7,946 nt of DNA. Origin: JASFQI01 sp050115555. Its GTDB lineage: Bacteria > Desulfobacterota > DSM-4660 > Desulfatiglandales > HGW-15. The position numbers and the translations under genes are program-made. The DNA lies in the NCBI GenBank assembly GCA_050115555.1, contig JASFQI010000231.1, forward strand, positions 1-7,946, given 5' to 3'. Of this stretch, positions 1 through 5,419 are shown in pieces. The notes under the pieces are model-generated. The model was not told where the DNA came from. It searched no databases and saw only the letters and a program-made list of their open reading frames with translations. Positions within the stretch are counted from its first letter, which is position 1. Every line of letters begins with the position of its first letter.

Positions 1-99
1 GCGCGAGGGGGCGAGCTTTTCTGTGAGCACCGGGGCGATCGCGTGACCGTGGCGGGCCACGCCGTGACGTGCCTGGAGGGGACCCTGATTTTGCCTTAA
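1..99 (+). CDS. PhzF-family isomerase/epimerase, C-terminal end only
   Basis: The window opens inside a reading frame that gives 32 residues and a TAA stop at 97-99. The peptide carries the usual C-terminal pattern of PhzF/YddE-like proteins: an Arg-Gly-Gly-Glu-Leu strand, then Gly-Asp-Arg-Val, then Gly-His-Ala-Val and a closing Leu-Glu-Gly-Thr strand. In this family (phenazine biosynthesis PhzF-like, diaminopimelate-epimerase fold) this is the last beta hairpin of the second lobe, and proteins normally stop just after it, so the 3' end looks complete. The catalytic residues lie upstream and cannot be seen, so the substrate cannot be named; most family members are uncharacterised cytoplasmic isomerases. 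The frame overlaps the start of the next ORF by 31 bases. The family call rests on motif memory over a short fragment. Confidence 0.72.
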   Translation, partial: ARGGELFCEHRGDRVTVAGHAVTCLEGTLILP

Positions 100-395
100 G
101 AGTGTTCTGGATTCTTCTTTTTTTCGGCCTGTTTCCCACTCAGCGTGCCGTAAGCCGCGTTCCCGTGTTGGTGCTCCTCGGGACGATTTCACTCGAGATC
201 CTTCAGCTCTGGCATCCTCCTTTTTTGCAGACGATCCGATCGCTTGCCCTGGGGCGTGCCCTCCTCGGCACCACCTTCGCCTGGTCGGACATCCCACACT
301 ACATCCTCGGCTGTGTTCTTGGAGGAGGACTTACCCTATGGATCCTTCGATCGTCAGGGAAAGGGTTGTCCGAAGGATCAAGAAGAGGTACATAG
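69..395 (+). CDS. DUF2809-like small integral membrane protein, probably N-terminally short
   Basis: A 108-residue hydrophobic protein. Three membrane segments can be seen, roughly residues 8-23, 30-48 and 76-94. The central block QLWHPPFLQTIR (46-57), followed by LGRALLGTTFAWSDIPHY (61-78), is the recognisable signature of DUF2809, a family of small membrane proteins of unknown function. Members usually run to about 120-140 residues, with one more helix before the Gly-Gly-Asp found here at residues 3-5. That helix is missing: the frame is closed by a TGA at 24-26. The GTG at 69 is the first start in the frame and has no convincing Shine-Dalgarno. A second GTG at 102 lies two bases after the upstream stop and would suit translational coupling, but starts inside the first helix. 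It is either a short family member read with the upstream gene or the remnant of a deletion that joined the two. Confidence 0.62.
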   Translation: MPGGDPDFALRVFWILLFFGLFPTQRAVSRVPVLVLLGTISLEILQLWHPPFLQTIRSLALGRALLGTTFAWSDIPHYILGCVLGGGLTLWILRSSGKGLSEGSRRGT

Positions 396-597
396 AAAAG
401 GGCAGGGAACGTCCGTCTTGCGCTCCCGGGATTCCGAGGCCGGCGAGGCGGAGCAAATCGGATGACTGAAAATGGATAGAGTTGTAAAAAGCCGAGACCT
501 GGAGATATTCCCCTGGCTATTCCAGTGACTTAAGTGTACCCAACAGGCGGTTGAGCGGGTTTTTGAGAGACCGTCAAAATCAAGGGAGGCCGATCGC
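396..597 (+). promoter_or_regulatory. Intergenic region with the ribosome binding site of the zinc-ribbon protease gene
   Basis: About 200 bases without a supportable gene. The clear signal is GGGAGG at 584-589, eight bases before the TTG at 598, which decides the otherwise unusual TTG start of the next gene. A weak hairpin (CAAC/GTTG) comes before GGGTTTTTG at about 558-566 and might be a poor terminator for the upstream pair. No convincing -35/-10 pair was found, so the promoter of the next gene was not located. Confidence 0.5.
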
Positions 598-2475
598 TTG
601 CGTTGTCCGCAGTGCCGTAAGTCGAACCCCAATCCATCCAACTTTTGCGCCCATTGCGGTGCCCGCCTTCCCTCTGCCCCCGGGCATGCGGGCTCGTCTT
701 TCTTTACCCGAGGTCGTATTGTGGTTTTCGGGATTCTGGGGGTCGGGTTTCTCGGGCTTCTTCTCTGGTGGGGGATGGGATCTGTAGGTGTGGGTCGGCC
801 CACCGTAGGGGGGGCAACGGAAAAGCAGGGCGTCGCCACAAGGGATGATCGGGATTCCGTTTCGAACGGCCGAGACGCCCACAGAATTTCCCAAGATACG
901 GAAGCACCCGGAGGGCCGTTGAAGGCGGTTGTAGGCCGGGTCACCATCGAGCATCGGCTCGGGATGCGGTTGGCCGAGATTCCAGCGGCTGTGATTGCCG
1001 GGCGGTGGGTCGCGCTTCCGGTGAGGGCGTGCTACGGGGGGGATATCTGGTGGTTTCGATCTCAGGAGGCCGATCCGGTCCGCATGGTAGCGGGTCTCTG
1101 GAGGGACGGCGATCCCATCAGCCTGTGGGAGGTGGAAGATGCGAGGGAGTTCGAGGGGCCGGACTTGGGATCGTGGGAGCCGCATGCTCATCTTACCTGG
1201 AAGTCGTTGCTTTCGGAACAGACCCGATCCGTCTTGACGACCAGAGTGAAGGAGCAGTCGGACCGCTTTGCACGCATTGCTCTGGACGATCTTCCCACTG
1301 AAGCGGGCCTCTTTTTTCAGGATGGGGATGTGGTCGGCTGGACTTTCGGATCTCCTGTCGAGGAAGGCATCCTGTGGATAGGCCCCTCTGGGGAAGACCT
1401 CGTCAGCACCATCCGCGTCGATCACTTCTACAACCTCACCTTTGCCAACGGCCGGGAGGAATACTTTCTCCGCGCACTGGCAACCAACAGGGACCTGTCG
1501 GAGTTGGAGAGCCTGGAGCTGCTGACCGAAGGTTTTCGACGGAAGCCGGAACTGATCCCGGAGGAGACGCCTGCATCTCTTACTTCCGTGCGGGCGGCGC
1601 TCCGAATGCAAGAGATCGCCTCTGATCTTCTGGAAAAGGACCTTGCACACGAGGTGGCCGATCTGCTGGATATCGATGTGCTCAAGGAGGCAAAGCACAC
1701 AGGGCTCATGAAACAGGCACTTCGAGCCACCCGCAGCTATTATGGCTCGGCGAGCACCGTGGACCTGGCGGAACGGCTTGTGGAAGAGACCGGAAACATG
1801 CCCGATTTCGACGACGTTGCCTTTCGATCCTATGCCAAGACGGTGTTCCTGGATTGGATTGGAGAACGGATCGATCAATCGGACACCCTCGGAGCGTGGC
1901 GTGCATACAGGAGGGCGGATGCCCTGTTCCCGGATGCCGTGGACGTTCGTCTTATCGGAGCGGAGATCGCCTTGAAGAACGGGGACTGGAAAAGGGCCAA
2001 GGACCTTCTGCCGTCGCGGAGTGTGCCTGCCCCATTTGCCGACAGTGCTGCTCGCCTGGCGGAGGAGGTCTCCAGGCTCGAGGCGGAGGAGGGTAAGCTG
2101 GTCATCCGTTTTCCTCCAGGCAGCCGGCACATCCCGGTGGAGGCTGTGCTCAATGACCAGGTGGAGCAGAATTTCGCCATCGACACGGGGGCGTCCCTGG
2201 TGACGATTCCCTCGAGCACGGCCCAGGCCCTGGGGTTGAAGCTGACAAATCGCACACCCCAGCGTATTGTTTCCACGGCCGGGGGTGCAGTCCGGGCATG
2301 GGAAGTGACACTGGATTCCGTAACGGTGAAAGGACTGAGCGTGAACAAGGTCCAGGCCTGGGTGTTGGATATCCCGGGACGACCGACCCTGGGCCTCCTC
2401 GGACTCAATTATCTGAACCGATTTCACATGGAGATCGACAACAATCGGGGGGTACTCATGCTCAAACCGCGATAA
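598..2475 (+). CDS. Membrane-anchored zinc-ribbon protein with C-terminal retropepsin-like aspartic protease domain
   Basis: 625 residues; TTG start supported by GGGAGG eight bases upstream, which places the first zinc cysteine at residue 3. Domains in order: a zinc ribbon with Cys pairs at 3/6 and 17/20; one membrane helix at about 41-60; a Gly/Asp-rich linker; a beta-rich region at 111-262 resembling a trypsin-like fold but with no recognisable His-Asp-Ser triad; a mostly helical, perhaps TPR-like region at about 275-495; and an aspartic protease domain at about 500-625. The last has the active-site motif DTGAS at 529-533 and the hydrophobic-hydrophobic-Gly motif in GLLGLNYLNRF (599-609), typical of single-domain retropepsin-like proteases that act as dimers (TIGR02281/clan AA type). 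By topology the ribbon should be cytoplasmic and the protease periplasmic. The substrate is unknown. The protease call is strong; the two middle-domain calls are inference. Confidence 0.88.
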   Translation: MRCPQCRKSNPNPSNFCAHCGARLPSAPGHAGSSFFTRGRIVVFGILGVGFLGLLLWWGMGSVGVGRPTVGGATEKQGVATRDDRDSVSNGRDAHRISQDTEAPGGPLKAVVGRVTIEHRLGMRLAEIPAAVIAGRWVALPVRACYGGDIWWFRSQEADPVRMVAGLWRDGDPISLWEVEDAREFEGPDLGSWEPHAHLTWKSLLSEQTRSVLTTRVKEQSDRFARIALDDLPTEAGLFFQDGDVVGWTFGSPVEEGILWIGPSGEDLVSTIRVDHFYNLTFANGREEYFLRALATNRDLSELESLELLTEGFRRKPELIPEETPASLTSVRAALRMQEIASDLLEKDLAHEVADLLDIDVLKEAKHTGLMKQALRATRSYYGSASTVDLAERLVEETGNMPDFDDVAFRSYAKTVFLDWIGERIDQSDTLGAWRAYRRADALFPDAVDVRLIGAEIALKNGDWKRAKDLLPSRSVPAPFADSAARLAEEVSRLEAEEGKLVIRFPPGSRHIPVEAVLNDQVEQNFAIDTGASLVTIPSSTAQALGLKLTNRTPQRIVSTAGGAVRAWEVTLDSVTVKGLSVNKVQAWVLDIPGRPTLGLLGLNYLNRFHMEIDNNRGVLMLKPR

Positions 2476-2486
2476 GGGAGACTTCT

Positions 2487-2521
2487 TTGAGAAAGGGGTT
2501 TGCAATTGCCACCCTTCTCAA
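2487..2521. repeat. Nested inverted repeat just after the protease gene
   Basis: The outer arms TTGAGAA (2487-2493) and TTCTCAA (2515-2521) match perfectly, with GGG (2495-2497) and CCC (2512-2514) inside them after a one-base bulge. At the centre is the perfect palindrome GCAATTGC (2502-2509). As RNA this is a stem of about ten pairs 11 bases after the protease stop, but no T-run follows, so it is a poor intrinsic terminator. As DNA it overlaps the -35 element of the promoter at 2506-2534 and could be an operator. Confidence 0.6.
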
Positions 2522-2534
2522 GGATCGCTATAAT
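2506..2534 (+). promoter_or_regulatory. Near-consensus sigma-70 promoter with no obvious gene downstream
   Basis: TTGCCA at 2506-2511 (five of six to the -35 consensus), a 17-base spacer, and a perfect TATAAT at 2529-2534. The start of transcription would be near 2541. This is one of the best-scoring promoters in the window, yet it points toward the 3' end of a minus-strand gene and not toward any recognisable plus-strand coding region. A perfect 8-bp palindrome overlaps the -35. Confidence 0.55.
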
Positions 2535-2540
2535 CAGGCG

Positions 2541-2678
2541 GCTGTTTCAAGGCACGTTTTTCCACCAGGGCTTCTCGGGTGCTCGTGCATCTTTTCTCCC
2601 GGGCGTCTTCCGGTATGTTCAGCGAGGCAAGACCAGGTTTGGGGAAAAAAACGGCATTCCGGGAAGCCCTCTCTTTTT
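2541..2678 (+). ncRNA. Candidate small structured RNA
   Basis: Proposed from three adjacent signals. A near-consensus promoter would start transcripts near 2541. The transcript can form a 12-pair stem between 2567-2578 and 2659-2670 with a single G-U pair. That stem is followed at once by CTCTTTTTC, a terminator-like T-run. Inside the stem, 2580-2585 can pair with 2623-2629 (one bulge) and CCGG at 2599-2602 with CCGG at 2610-2613. No known RNA family was recognised: there is no SRP-RNA core and no tmRNA or RNase P signature. It would be about 138 nt and antisense to the 3' end of the minus-strand lipoprotein frame. The 80-base interval inside the stem makes termination there uncertain, and the structure was found by eye. 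Confidence 0.3.
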
Positions 2679-3590
2679 CACCACTCGGTGTTTCCGGGAT
2701 GTGCGAGCCGGACTGAACCTTCCGGGCCCCGGGCAGCGATTCTGGTGATTCACCGAGCCAACCCATACAGCCGTCGCGTCCTGCCGATTCCTTGCAGTCG
2801 TTGGAGGCGGGTACTGGAGTAGGAGGGTGATGCCGGCGAAATGAAACTCCGCGCGAAGGAGCGAAACGTCTTTCGTGCCGAAGACAAATACGGCCCTGGA
2901 TCGGGAAAGCGCTTTTTGTGCTTCAGAAGGTCCGGATCTCAATATGTAACGGTACACGAGCCTGCGTTCACTGTCGGTAACCATTTCCCGCAGGGGAGTA
3001 CCTAGGACGTGAAGGAGGTCGCTCCTGGAAGGACAGTGCAGCGCGGCCTTTCTCAACTCAGGCCCGGGAACGTGGCATTGAACGGATCTTGTTCTCACAT
3101 CCACTCGAGCACGCCCGATCGCTCGAAGCGTCTGAAACACGAAGTCGAAATCCAGGATCTCGGCGAAGCGTTCGGGAAGTCGTCCCCGGCGTAACTTTCC
3201 ATTCTGAAAGAAAAGGTCCACTGGGACGTTATCGGGTCCGGAATCGTAAATCCCTCGGCGGGTCTCCTTGAGAAAGGCATACGTCCATTGGGTCTCGTCT
3301 CGACCCTCTATTCGTTGTGAGGGGAGGTGTTTGGCCACGTGCAGGACGTCACCCGGATGAAGTACGGGTTCCCGAAAGGAAAGGGTCAGGCCGGACTGCT
3401 TTCCCAGTGAAAGGTAGCGTTCGGGTTCGGCAAGCTGACGTTTGACCTGTAAATAGCGCAGGTACACGCAACCGCCAAGGAGCATCGGGCCCAAGACGCA
3501 GATCGCAAGAAGCAGGAAATCGCGGGTACGCCGGTGCAGGAGATGCCACGAAAGGGAGTTTGAAGTGTTGCTCTCAGCCGGTATGCACAA
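2619..3590 (-). CDS. Lipoprotein of unknown function with BamE/SmpA-like segments; C-terminal tail doubtful
   Basis: 323 residues. The start is a TTG at 3590 with GAGGAA seven bases upstream. The N-terminus has basic residues (HRRTRD), a hydrophobic stretch and a lipobox, Leu-Gly-Gly-Cys, with the acceptor Cys at residue 41, so it is probably a lipoprotein. The mature part seems to hold two related segments (about 65-150 and 188-250). The second, with DLLHVLGTPLREM followed by a YRY strand and FVFG, resembles the G-x-P turn and strands of BamE/SmpA-like proteins. I recall similar uncharacterised lipoproteins in Deltaproteobacteria that end soon after a strand like LLLQYPP (257-263 here). The last 60 residues are basic, Pro-rich and unlike the rest, and look like read-through of intergenic DNA. 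The 5' end overlaps the start of the divergent M15 peptidase gene by 26 bases. Function is unknown. Confidence 0.68.
   Translation of the reverse strand: MCIPAESNTSNSLSWHLLHRRTRDFLLLAICVLGPMLLGGCVYLRYLQVKRQLAEPERYLSLGKQSGLTLSFREPVLHPGDVLHVAKHLPSQRIEGRDETQWTYAFLKETRRGIYDSGPDNVPVDLFFQNGKLRRGRLPERFAEILDFDFVFQTLRAIGRARVDVRTRSVQCHVPGPELRKAALHCPSRSDLLHVLGTPLREMVTDSERRLVYRYILRSGPSEAQKALSRSRAVFVFGTKDVSLLRAEFHFAGITLLLQYPPPTTARNRQDATAVWVGSVNHQNRCPGPGRFSPARTSRKHRVVKKRGLPGMPFFSPNLVLPR
2655..2701. repeat. Inverted repeat able to compete with the candidate RNA's closing stem
   Basis: CATTCCGGGAA (2655-2665) can pair as plus-strand RNA with TTTCCGGGATG (2691-2701), giving eleven pairs with two G-U. The loop contains the T-run at 2674-2678 and the small hairpin CACC-actc-GGTG (2679-2690). 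The left arm overlaps the right arm of the 2567-2670 stem, so the two folds exclude each other. On the minus strand the wobbles become C-A mismatches, but TTTTTTT follows the left arm, so it might instead help end the lipoprotein transcript. Confidence 0.35.
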
Positions 3591-4266
3591 GGGAGGTTTC
3601 CTCGTATCGCGTGGCTCGGGTCACTGGGTCTTCCCTTTCACCGTGCTCTGCTGCCTCCTTCTCGCGGCAACGGGTTCCCCTGCGCTCGCCGTTGGGGCAG
3701 GGACCCTGGAAGACCCTGTCGTGGACAGCGCCATGACGTGGGTGGAGGCCGTGGTCAGGCGGACCGGCCCTCCGGTGCCTGAAAAGATACAAAAGAGGCA
3801 GTTCGTGCTGAAGGTGTGCTACCGGAGCTTTGACGGCCTCATCCATCAGGGCCAGATTGTTGTGGACCGGCGGCTGGTCCCCGACCTTCAAGAGGTTTTT
3901 CGCGTCGCACTCCAGGCACATTTCCCGATCGACTCGGTCATCCCTATTTCGCACGCCCGGTTCCAGTGGGACGATCAAAAGAGCATGGCCGCCAACAACA
4001 CGTCGGGTTTCAACTACCGGACCGTGACCGGAGCGACAAGGCTCTCCAAGCATGCCCTGGGTTTCGCCGTGGATATCAACCCCGTCCAGAACCCGTACGT
4101 GCGCGGAGATCAGGTCCTGCCAAGAGGCGCGACGTACGATCCGAAGGTCGCCGGAACTCTGCACCCGGAATGTCCGGTGGTGCGGGCCTTTCTTCGCCTG
4201 GGCTGGACCTGGGGAGGCCGGTGGAGCACACTCAAGGACTACCAGCACTTCCAGAAGGTTCCGTGA
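3565..4266 (+). CDS. Secreted M15-family zinc peptidase (D-alanyl-D-alanine carboxypeptidase / L-Ala-D-Glu endopeptidase-like)
   Basis: 233 residues; GTG start with AGGGAG six bases upstream. The internal ATG at 3583 has no such site. Residues 1-42 form a signal peptide: a long n-region, hydrophobic core FTVLCCLLLAA, and cleavage likely after Ala-Leu-Ala at 40-42, so the enzyme acts in the periplasm on peptidoglycan peptides. The M15 zinc site is complete. SKHALGFAVDINP carries His163 and Asp170 in the SxHxxGxAxD pattern, and the C-terminal WGGRW...DYQHFQ carries Asp225 (catalytic acid/base position) and the third ligand His228. The length and the closing DYxHF fit the VanY/M15C-like single-domain peptidases. 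Whether it cuts D-Ala-D-Ala or L-Ala-D-Glu cannot be told from sequence. It is divergent from, and overlaps, the lipoprotein gene, and converges on hisJ with an 83-base gap that ends in a hairpin. Confidence 0.9.
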   Translation: MLLSAGMHKGGFLVSRGSGHWVFPFTVLCCLLLAATGSPALAVGAGTLEDPVVDSAMTWVEAVVRRTGPPVPEKIQKRQFVLKVCYRSFDGLIHQGQIVVDRRLVPDLQEVFRVALQAHFPIDSVIPISHARFQWDDQKSMAANNTSGFNYRTVTGATRLSKHALGFAVDINPVQNPYVRGDQVLPRGATYDPKVAGTLHPECPVVRAFLRLGWTWGGRWSTLKDYQHFQKVP

Positions 4267-4324
4267 AGGAAACTTTTCGATCCACTCCATGCTGCTTGTA
4301 AGCTTGCGGAGATCGGGCGTCTCT

Positions 4325-4354
4325 CCTGAGGAAACAGAGTGTTTCGGGCTCAGG
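4325..4354. terminator. Hairpin between the convergent M15 and hisJ genes
   Basis: CCTGAG-GAAAC (4325-4335), loop AGAGT, GTTTC (4341-4345), a GGG bulge, then CTCAGG (4349-4354): eleven pairs with a five-base loop. The hairpin spans the hisJ stop codon (4350-4352) and lies 60 bases after the M15 stop. Neither side has a T-run, so it is not a standard intrinsic terminator. Its place suggests a shared 3'-end or processing structure for both transcripts. Confidence 0.45.
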
Positions 4355-5153
4355 TCGAAGTCGGAAGAGGAGTGAGAACCTTTTCCCTCGCGTGGATCCG
4401 GAAGTAGTGCGTGTACCCCACAGACAGAGCTAAGCCCTGAGCCACGTCAAGCCCGGCGCCGACCTCGTCGGGCCGGTGCGCATCCGAGCCGAAGCAGATG
4501 GGGATGTCGCGCTCCTTGGCCAGGGAAAGGAGAAGCGCGGAGGGGTAAACCTCCCCGATCGGCTTTCGCAGGCCCGAGGCATTGATTTCGATGCCCATGC
4601 CGGCCCGTGCAACCCGATCCAAGGCGGGTTGGGCCATTTCTTTCAGGGCGGATTCTTCGGGGCGGTAGTTGAACTTTTTTGGCAGGTCCAGGTGCCCTAC
4701 GGCATCGAACAAGCGAGTGTCCGCAAGGCTTCCGATAAGACTGAAGTACTCCTGCCACGCGGACGGCACATCCACGGATTCCCAGACAACGCGGTATTCG
4801 GGGTTGTCGAACCCCCAATCTCGAATGAAGTGGACCGAACCGATTACGAAATCAAAGGCCTGGGCGGGCAGCCATTCCGCCAGGAACGCCTCGCATCCTT
4901 CGTAGTAGTCCGCTTCGATCCCGAAAAGGACGTTTGGTGATTTCCCGCCCTGAAGCTCGAAAACGCGCTGCCGGTACTCGGGAAATTGTTGAATCGACAT
5001 GCGGTGGGGCGGATCGAATCCATCGGGTGCGGGGCAGTGATCCGTGAAGCAGATTTCCGGTATGCCCAGGGAGAACGCAGCGTCTCGGTAGTCTGCGGGC
5101 ATGCCCTCTGCGTGCTTGCAGAGAGCAGTGTGGAGGTGGTAGTCGGGTACCAT
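4350..5153 (-). CDS. hisJ: Histidinol-phosphatase, PHP family (HisJ/HisK type)
   Basis: 267 residues, usual for the family. It removes phosphate from L-histidinol phosphate, the penultimate step of histidine synthesis, in the cytoplasm. The PHP metal-binding motifs are all present: DYHLHT with His6 and His8, followed by CKHA (12-15); TDH (37-39); GIEADYY (78-84); GSVHF (105-109); GHLDL (153-157); EINASGLRKPIGEVYPS (189-205); and GSDAH (222-226). The order and spacing fit HisJ rather than the PHP domain of DNA polymerases. The ATG at 5153 was chosen because homologues start two or three residues before DYHxHT; AAAGGA lies about eleven bases upstream. An ATG eight codons earlier (5177) is possible. 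The open frame extends further still, but that part contains the promoter. No other his genes are nearby. A minus-strand promoter at 5287-5315 would give a leader of about 127 nt. Confidence 0.9.
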   Translation of the reverse strand: MVPDYHLHTALCKHAEGMPADYRDAAFSLGIPEICFTDHCPAPDGFDPPHRMSIQQFPEYRQRVFELQGGKSPNVLFGIEADYYEGCEAFLAEWLPAQAFDFVIGSVHFIRDWGFDNPEYRVVWESVDVPSAWQEYFSLIGSLADTRLFDAVGHLDLPKKFNYRPEESALKEMAQPALDRVARAGMGIEINASGLRKPIGEVYPSALLLSLAKERDIPICFGSDAHRPDEVGAGLDVAQGLALSVGYTHYFRIHAREKVLTPLPTST

Positions 5154-5240
5154 GGTTATCGGGATCCTTTCTTTCATGCGCACACTCACAAATGCGCTGA
5201 CGCTGAACGCTGGGATACAAGCCGAGCCGACCGAGGCAGC

Positions 5241-5262
5241 AAGCGGGCCGAACCTCCCGCTT
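5241..5262. repeat. Inverted repeat in the hisJ leader
   Basis: AAGCGGG (5241-5247) and CCCGCTT (5256-5262) are perfect 7-bp arms around an eight-base loop. In the minus-strand hisJ transcript this hairpin would sit about 20 nt from the predicted 5' end. No T-run follows on either strand, so it is more likely a stability or regulatory element than a terminator. Confidence 0.5.
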
Positions 5263-5286
5263 ATTCTAACCGGTCGACGGAACGGC

Positions 5287-5315
5287 AGTATAGGGAGAAC
5301 CGGAAAAGCTGTCAA
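5287..5315 (-). promoter_or_regulatory. Strong sigma-70 promoter of hisJ
   Basis: Reading the minus strand, TTGACA (5315-5310, six of six) is followed by exactly 17 bases and TATACT (5292-5287, five of six). Transcription should start near 5280, about 127 nt before the hisJ ATG at 5153. Confidence 0.72.
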
Positions 5316-5349
5316 ATATCCCTTTGCCCTTTCGCATCGAGGGCGAACC

Positions 5350-5358
5350 TGATATAGA
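5350..5358 (+). promoter_or_regulatory. Possible extended -10 promoter of the EamA transporter gene
   Basis: TGATATAGA at 5350-5358 fits an extended -10 (TG-n-TATAnn), with no good -35 at the right distance. Transcription would begin near 5365, leaving a leader of about 55 nt before the GTG at 5420. It lies about 35 bp from the hisJ -35 element, back to back. Confidence 0.3.
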
Positions 5359-5370
5359 ATGCACCCTTTG

Positions 5371-5392
5371 TGTCACGTGAGGGGCGGTGACA
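5371..5392. repeat. Operator-like inverted repeat upstream of the EamA gene
   Basis: TGTCAC (5371-5376) and GTGACA (5387-5392) are perfect 6-bp arms 10 bases apart, so their centres are 16 bp apart, a spacing common for dimeric repressors. The repeat sits between the proposed transcription start and the ribosome binding site. No regulator is encoded in the window. Confidence 0.35.
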
Positions 5393-5419
5393 GGATGCCT
5401 TCCGTAACGGGGGGAAGAG

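Noticed and set aside
540..566. Terminator after the DUF2809 gene (CAAC/GTTG before GGGTTTTTG).
   Set aside because: The stem has only four to five pairs with an offset T-run; too weak to list as a separate feature.
580..2505. A 641-codon open frame on the minus strand opposite the zinc-ribbon protease gene.
   Set aside because: The plus-strand frame has clear protease and zinc-ribbon motifs; the antisense product shows no family features, has a TTG start, and is the usual open shadow of a GC-rich gene.
2500..2748. Plus-strand 82-codon frame downstream of the orphan promoter as its target gene.
   Set aside because: Its start lies before the predicted transcription start, it has no ribosome binding site at a usable later start, and the product has no recognisable feature.
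2541..2760. Known RNA genes (SRP RNA, tmRNA, RNase P RNA, 6S RNA) downstream of the orphan promoter.
   Set aside because: None of the conserved core sequences of SRP RNA, tmRNA or RNase P is present, and the shape does not convincingly match the 6S long open hairpin.
3565..5153. A defence or toxin-antitoxin system formed by the lipoprotein, peptidase and neighbours.
   Set aside because: The gene families are envelope and metabolic; there is no small toxin-like pair, nuclease, phage or transposase gene.
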